Below, in pieces: positions 60,227 to 64,000 of a stretch of DNA of 64,000 nucleotides. The notes below the pieces were generated by a model. That model was given only the letters and a program-made list of their open reading frames with translations. It made no database searches and was not told where the DNA came from. Positions within the stretch are counted from its first letter, which is position 1, and each line of letters opens with the position of its first letter. Source of the DNA: Chlorops oryzae (lineage: Eukaryota; Arthropoda; Insecta; Diptera; Chloropidae); assembly GCA_020466095.1 (NCBI GenBank), contig CM035808.1, positions 23,574,296-23,638,295 of the forward strand. The letters are read 5' to 3'. Position numbers and translations under genes: made by a program.

Positions 60227-62915
60227 ATGGAAGTTTTGAGTAGTGGTATCGACGATATTGAAGATCTTATTTCACCCGAGGACATAAAGCCCCGTGATCG
60301 TTATACGAGCAAAAAGCTTGTAACAGCACGCGTGAAAAAAACAAAATCGTCTGAATCTCCAGTAAGTAAATTTTTTTCATACGAATCAGTGAGGGTTCCT
60401 TTTTATACCTTTTCCGAAGGAAAGGGTATATTAAGTTTGGCACGGAGTATGTAACATACCAAAGGAGTCGCGATAGATATAGACATATATATATATTCTT
60501 GTCTATTCTGTCTGTCTGTCTGTCTGTCTGTCTGTCGGTCACACTTTAGTTTTTCGTAATTTATTCCTAAGCCATGAAAGATATCATATTGAAATTTGGC
60601 ATGGACTTTAACCAGGTAAATATCCAAAAAAAACTGCGTACAAATTTTTTTCTTAGTCCCTTCTTGGGTCGTGGGAAGTGGTTCAGAAGTTTCAAAAATC
60701 ACGATTTTTATCGTTTTTCGTGGATTACTTTTTTACTATACATCCCAGCTTATTGAAATTTGGTGTGTGTATAGCTATTATGTAGACTTAAGCTTTCGCT
60801 GAAAAAAAAAATGCGACATCGCTATAACTATGGCCATCATCCTACACATTAGAAAAAAACACTCTTATTCTCACATCTGTATACAAAAATGATTTTTTTG
60901 CTTCTTCTGATTGTGTATTTTGCCGCCAAATAAAGTCGTCACTTATGGTTGAATTTTGACCATGAACACCATTCGCGAAATTCGCAAACATTTTATTTTC
61001 AATATTTTGAATTGAGTATTTCGCAGCTAGACAAAATGTCCTCTAACGGTTAAAACTTGACCATGCCCATCATCCGCGAAAACTTTGTGCTTAATAATAA
61101 TCTCGAGTTTGAGAAGCTAAATCGAAGTACAGATAGGGCATAAATAGATATCCAAGCTAGAACCACAAAAACTGCAGGAATTTGTGTTAGGGTAATGTTT
61201 TAACATATTTTAGGCTGAGGAAAAGGTATGTGGGCAATCGGCTTAGCCGATGTGTACTTCTTTACTTGTTTTCATAAGAATCAGTGAGGGTTCCTTTTTT
61301 CCATACGAATCAGTTAGAGTTCCTTTTTTTCATACGAATCAGTGAGGGTTCCTTTTTTCATTTTTTGTTTCATTTTTCATTTATTGTCAAATGATGCTTA
61401 CTGCTTGAATTTGTCTCCTAGATTGTAGCACCTGAAAATCGATTTGAATCAGCAATTATTCCTGGTACTCAGACTATATACCTGAAGACGTGGGGATGTG
61501 CACATAATAATTCTGATTCGGAGTATATGGCGGGGCAACTGGCTTCCTACGGATATAAGTTAACAAACCAAAAGGATGAAGCCGATCTTTGGCTACTTAA
61601 TTCCTGTACTGTGAAAACTCCATCTGAAGATACCTTTCGTAATCAGATAGAAGCTGGTTTGAATGCTAACAAAAAAGTTGTCGTTGCTGGTTGCATACCA
61701 CAGGGTGCTCCCAAATCTGAATATCTGAAGGATCTCTCTGTGCTGGGTGTTTTACAGATAGATCGTGTCGTTGAGGTAGTTGAAGAAACTTTAAAAGGTC
61801 ATAGTGTACGTTTACTACAGACGAGGAAAGAGAAAGGAAAGCGTATTGCTGGAGCATCGTTGGCGTTACCCAAAGTTCGAAAGAATCCATTCATCGAGAT
61901 AATACCCATAAACAGTGGATGTTTAAATCAATGTACCTATTGCAAGACCAAGCACGCACGTGGTGATCTATCAAGTTATCCTCCCAGCGAAATAGTTGAT
62001 CGTGCCCGGCAAGCTTTCAACGAAGGTTGCTGCGAAATTTGGCTCACATCTGAGGACACGGGCGCTTATGGACTCGACATTGGTACATCGTTGCCAGAAC
62101 TTTTGTGGCAATTAGTCGATGTTATACCTGAAAACTGTATGATGAGAATTGGTATGACAAATCCGCCTTATATTTTGGCCCATCTGGAGGAGATGGCGAA
62201 GATTTTAAACCACCCCAGAGTGTTTTCATTTCTACATGTACCAGTTCAGAGCGGCAGTGATTCGGTTTTGGGAGATATGAAACGTGAATATTCGCGAAGC
62301 GACTTTGAACGCGTTGTTGATTTTCTAAAAAGTCGCGTTCCAGGCCTTACAATAGCCACTGATATTATATGTGGTTTTCCTACAGAAACTGAAGCTGATT
62401 TCGAAGAGACTATGGATTTATGTGGAAAATATCGATTTCCTGTTTTGTTTATCAATCAATTCTTTCCGCGACCTGGAACACCGGCTGCCAAAATGACTAG
62501 GATTCCAGCTAATCAGGTCAAAAAACGTACGAAACGGTTAACTGACCTCTTCCATAGCTATGAGCCTTATGAGAAAAGGAATGGAGAAATTTATACTGCA
62601 CATGTAACAGAAATTTCACATGACAAGTTGTACTACGTCGGACACAACAAGAGCTATGAGCAAATTCTTCTTCCTATGCGTGATCATTTGCTTGGAAAAT
62701 CAGTTCGCGTGAGAATAACTGGTTCATCGAAATTCAGCATGTTTGGCGAATTACTGGACGCCGAGAATAAATGGCTTACGCACAGTAGTCAAGGTCAAGC
62801 CAGCGAAAAGATTAACAAGTTTGAGTCAAAGAATTTATTGGGATTATTCCTGATACTTGGAATTGCTTCATTTCTATGTAAAATATTTGTAAAATATTTT
62901 TTTCAAGTACCTTAA
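60227..62915 (+). CDS. Cdkal1: CDKAL1-type threonylcarbamoyladenosine tRNA methylthiotransferase
   Basis: Exon 1 (60227-60361) and exon 2 (61422-62915) join in phase to give 542 aa, near the family's usual 550-580. The enzyme adds a methylthio group to t6A37 of tRNA-Lys(UUU), using SAM and two Fe-S clusters. The N-terminal cluster cysteines fall at 71 (Thr-Trp-Gly-Cys), 107 (Asn-Ser-Cys) and 136 (Ala-Gly-Cys). The radical-SAM motif CxxxCxxC is at 212, 216 and 219, in a Gly-Cys-Leu-Asn-Gln-Cys context almost identical to human CDKAL1. A TRAM-like RNA-binding region covers about 430-495. A hydrophobic tail at about 518-540 fits a C-terminal ER anchor, as in animal CDKAL1. The single intron carries a transposon and a 29-bp tandem repeat. 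The start lies 9 codons before the conserved Asp-Ile-Glu-Asp motif. Confidence 0.95.
60378..61365 (+). repeat. 29-bp tandem repeat in the CDKAL1-type intron, split by a transposon
   Basis: The unit CATACGAATCAGTGAGGGTT then CCTTTTT occurs once at 60378-60402 and three times at 61273, 61302 and 61331. The Helentron/DINE-like element lies between copies one and two. Confidence 0.8.
60401..61272 (+). mobile_element. Helentron/DINE-like element in the CDKAL1-type intron
   Basis: It begins TTTTTATACC with a TTTCCGAAGGAAA hairpin closing at GGGTATAT, has a CTGTCTGTC tract at 60508-60538, and ends with the ATCGGCTTAGCCGAT hairpin and CTTCTTTACTTGTTTT. The last 256 bp match 49292-49552. It lies about 40 bp after the exon 1 splice donor, in the same orientation as the gene. 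Confidence 0.75.
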
Positions 62916-63102
62916 AATAGAAAATTGCAAAGCCCGAAGCTTAAAAATGGGATTGTATGCAATTTATAGAAGGAAAATCGAAATCACTATCTCAAATGAT
63001 TGCGTAAATTGGCATTTCCCTTGTTATACATTCTTTGGACACTAATTTAATGTAAGGTATGGATTTTATTATTTTTTCGCTTATTTCTCAAATTCCTCTT
63101 AG

Positions 63103-63240
63103 GAGTTCTCACTAGCACGCAAAGAAGCTAAAAAAAACAAATGTCTCTCTCCCATTGCAACTATTTTCCCTGACGGCTCAGAACTGGAGGAGGATTTTAT
63201 TCTCAAGAAAATTTGTTCAACAAAATTGAATCGGAAAAAG
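63103..63240 (+). other. Candidate coding exon, gene unknown
   Basis: 138 bp bounded by a pyrimidine-rich acceptor (TTCCTCTTAG) and a donor (AAAAAG then GTAACG). It reads 46 codons without a stop, phase 0 at both ends, with an even, protein-like composition (for example Pro-Asp-Gly-Ser-Glu-Leu-Glu-Glu-Asp-Phe). It starts 187 bp after the CDKAL1-type stop. It could be an exon of another gene continuing beyond the window, or an alternative exon. No match is recalled. Confidence 0.35.
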
Positions 63241-63692
63241 GTAACGTTTTTTTTTTTTTTTTTTAGAATGTTTATTATTGCAAATTGTAAATACTCTTAC
63301 ATTTGTATATATGTATAAGAAAAATATGCATCCGTATAAAATTCTAAAGCACATTTTTAGAACTGCCAAGCAGATTTTTCAAGAACAAATGGTTCAAAGA
63401 TTCAAAAATGATTTTTGTTTGTTTTTAAGAATAAATAAGCTTAAAATAATTTGGCTTATGTATATTTAAGGTCTAAATATTTCAAAAGGCGTAACAAAAG
63501 TTAAGAAAAACAAAAGAATTTTAATAAAAAACAATTCCGAACATCGTCTCTGACGCTTGAGCCAAAACATTTGAAACAGCAATATCGCAAATAAAAATTC
63601 GACGCTCAAATGTTTGAGCAGCCCACATGAGAATATGTCCCTGATATGTTGCCGCATACATAGCTTCAGCACACACTCCTCCTCACTCCCGT

Positions 63693-64000
63693 CTAGTGGA
63701 AAACATCCATGAATGGAAATTGAGCATGTTGAGGATCAAGCAGATCGGTTAAGTAGCATACTGTCCCTGCAACGCCCTCGTACAAACTATATGGCCGATC
63801 GGGTGTACGCGCACGGTACTTGAACTCGGAATTAGTCAATAGTTCCATGAATTTCTCTGCACGATACAGATACATTTCCTCGTTGGTAAGACGATACAAG
63901 AGTAAAAATACATAACCATTGCCAGCAACACCGTGGCAAATACCAGGACCCTTTCTCAAAAATCCTTTTTTCCATACCAGATCCGATGCGAGCCGGCATG
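63693..64000 (-). CDS. LanC-like protein, C-terminal part (gene runs off the window)
   Basis: The minus-strand frame is open from the window edge to the stop at 63693-63695, giving the last about 102 residues. It contains Gly-Ile-Cys-His-Gly-Val-Ala-Gly-Asn-Gly-Tyr, the Cys-His zinc-ligand motif of LanC-like proteins, then Ser-Leu-Tyr-Glu-Gly-Val-Ala-Gly-Thr, one of the repeated Gly motifs of the alpha/alpha barrel, and a short C-terminal tail. Eukaryotic LANCL proteins bind glutathione and add it to dehydrated amino acids; that role is family knowledge. The start and most of the barrel are outside the window. An AATAAA on the minus strand at 63269-63274 may mark the 3' end. Confidence 0.9.
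   Translation of the reverse strand, partial: CRLASDLVWKKGFLRKGPGICHGVAGNGYVFLLLYRLTNEEMYLYRAEKFMELLTNSEFKYRARTPDRPYSLYEGVAGTVCYLTDLLDPQHAQFPFMDVFH

Noticed and set aside
61273..61365. CRISPR-like array from regularly spaced 29-bp units
   Set aside because: Units are contiguous tandem copies with no unique spacers, in a eukaryotic intron.

Overview
This is eukaryotic DNA from a higher fly, most likely a tephritid fruit fly (Bactrocera/Zeugodacus/Ceratitis type). Three signs support this: AT-rich intergenic DNA dotted with CATACATATGTATG microsatellites, short spliced introns with GT..AG borders, and proteins that read as dipteran orthologues. The species assignment is inference; no search could be run.

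Four genes are supported. (1) A large plus-strand nuclear-type gene, coding 33830-43340 in seven exons. It has a very long Lys/Glu-rich N-terminal half, a Cys-rich probable zinc-binding core, and a Gln/His/Ser/Asn-rich tail. I do not recognise it by name. Its last exon carries a one-base frame disruption in a CAG/CAA tract. (2) A minus-strand three-exon odorant-binding protein gene (54783-55723), complete with signal peptide and six cysteines, closest in pattern to Obp28a. (3) A plus-strand two-exon CDKAL1-type tRNA methylthiotransferase (60227-62915). (4) The 3' end of a minus-strand LanC-like gene (63693 to beyond the window end). A possible extra plus-strand exon lies at 63103-63240.

The remainder is mostly a transposon graveyard. 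Regions 1-3.3 kb, 8-27 kb and 43.7-61.3 kb contain many non-autonomous DNA elements whose ends can be read directly: three hAT elements with target duplications, a Transib-type element with a 5-bp duplication, a pogo/Tc1-type element flanked by TA, a piggyBac-type element flanked by TTAA, several fold-back MITEs, and a family of Helentron/DINE (mini-me)-like elements with GTCY microsatellites and end hairpins. Many are nested, so relative ages can be read. A 445-bp, near-perfect inverted repeat with a 113-bp loop lies at 21544-22548. Two elements (22863-23971 and 56290-57259) share the terminal motif CCCARGTAGCA but are packed with different TCGA-centred short motifs, which looks like a distinctive element architecture.

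Regions 4.4-7.2 kb and 27.0-30.0 kb differ from the transposon-rich DNA: higher complexity, CAA/CAG-type runs and ACGTT repeats, as in fly promoters, 5' exons or long first introns. The second may hold the promoter and first exon of the large gene, because the first coding exon is preceded by a splice acceptor at 33660-33661. The genes do not form a functional cluster.
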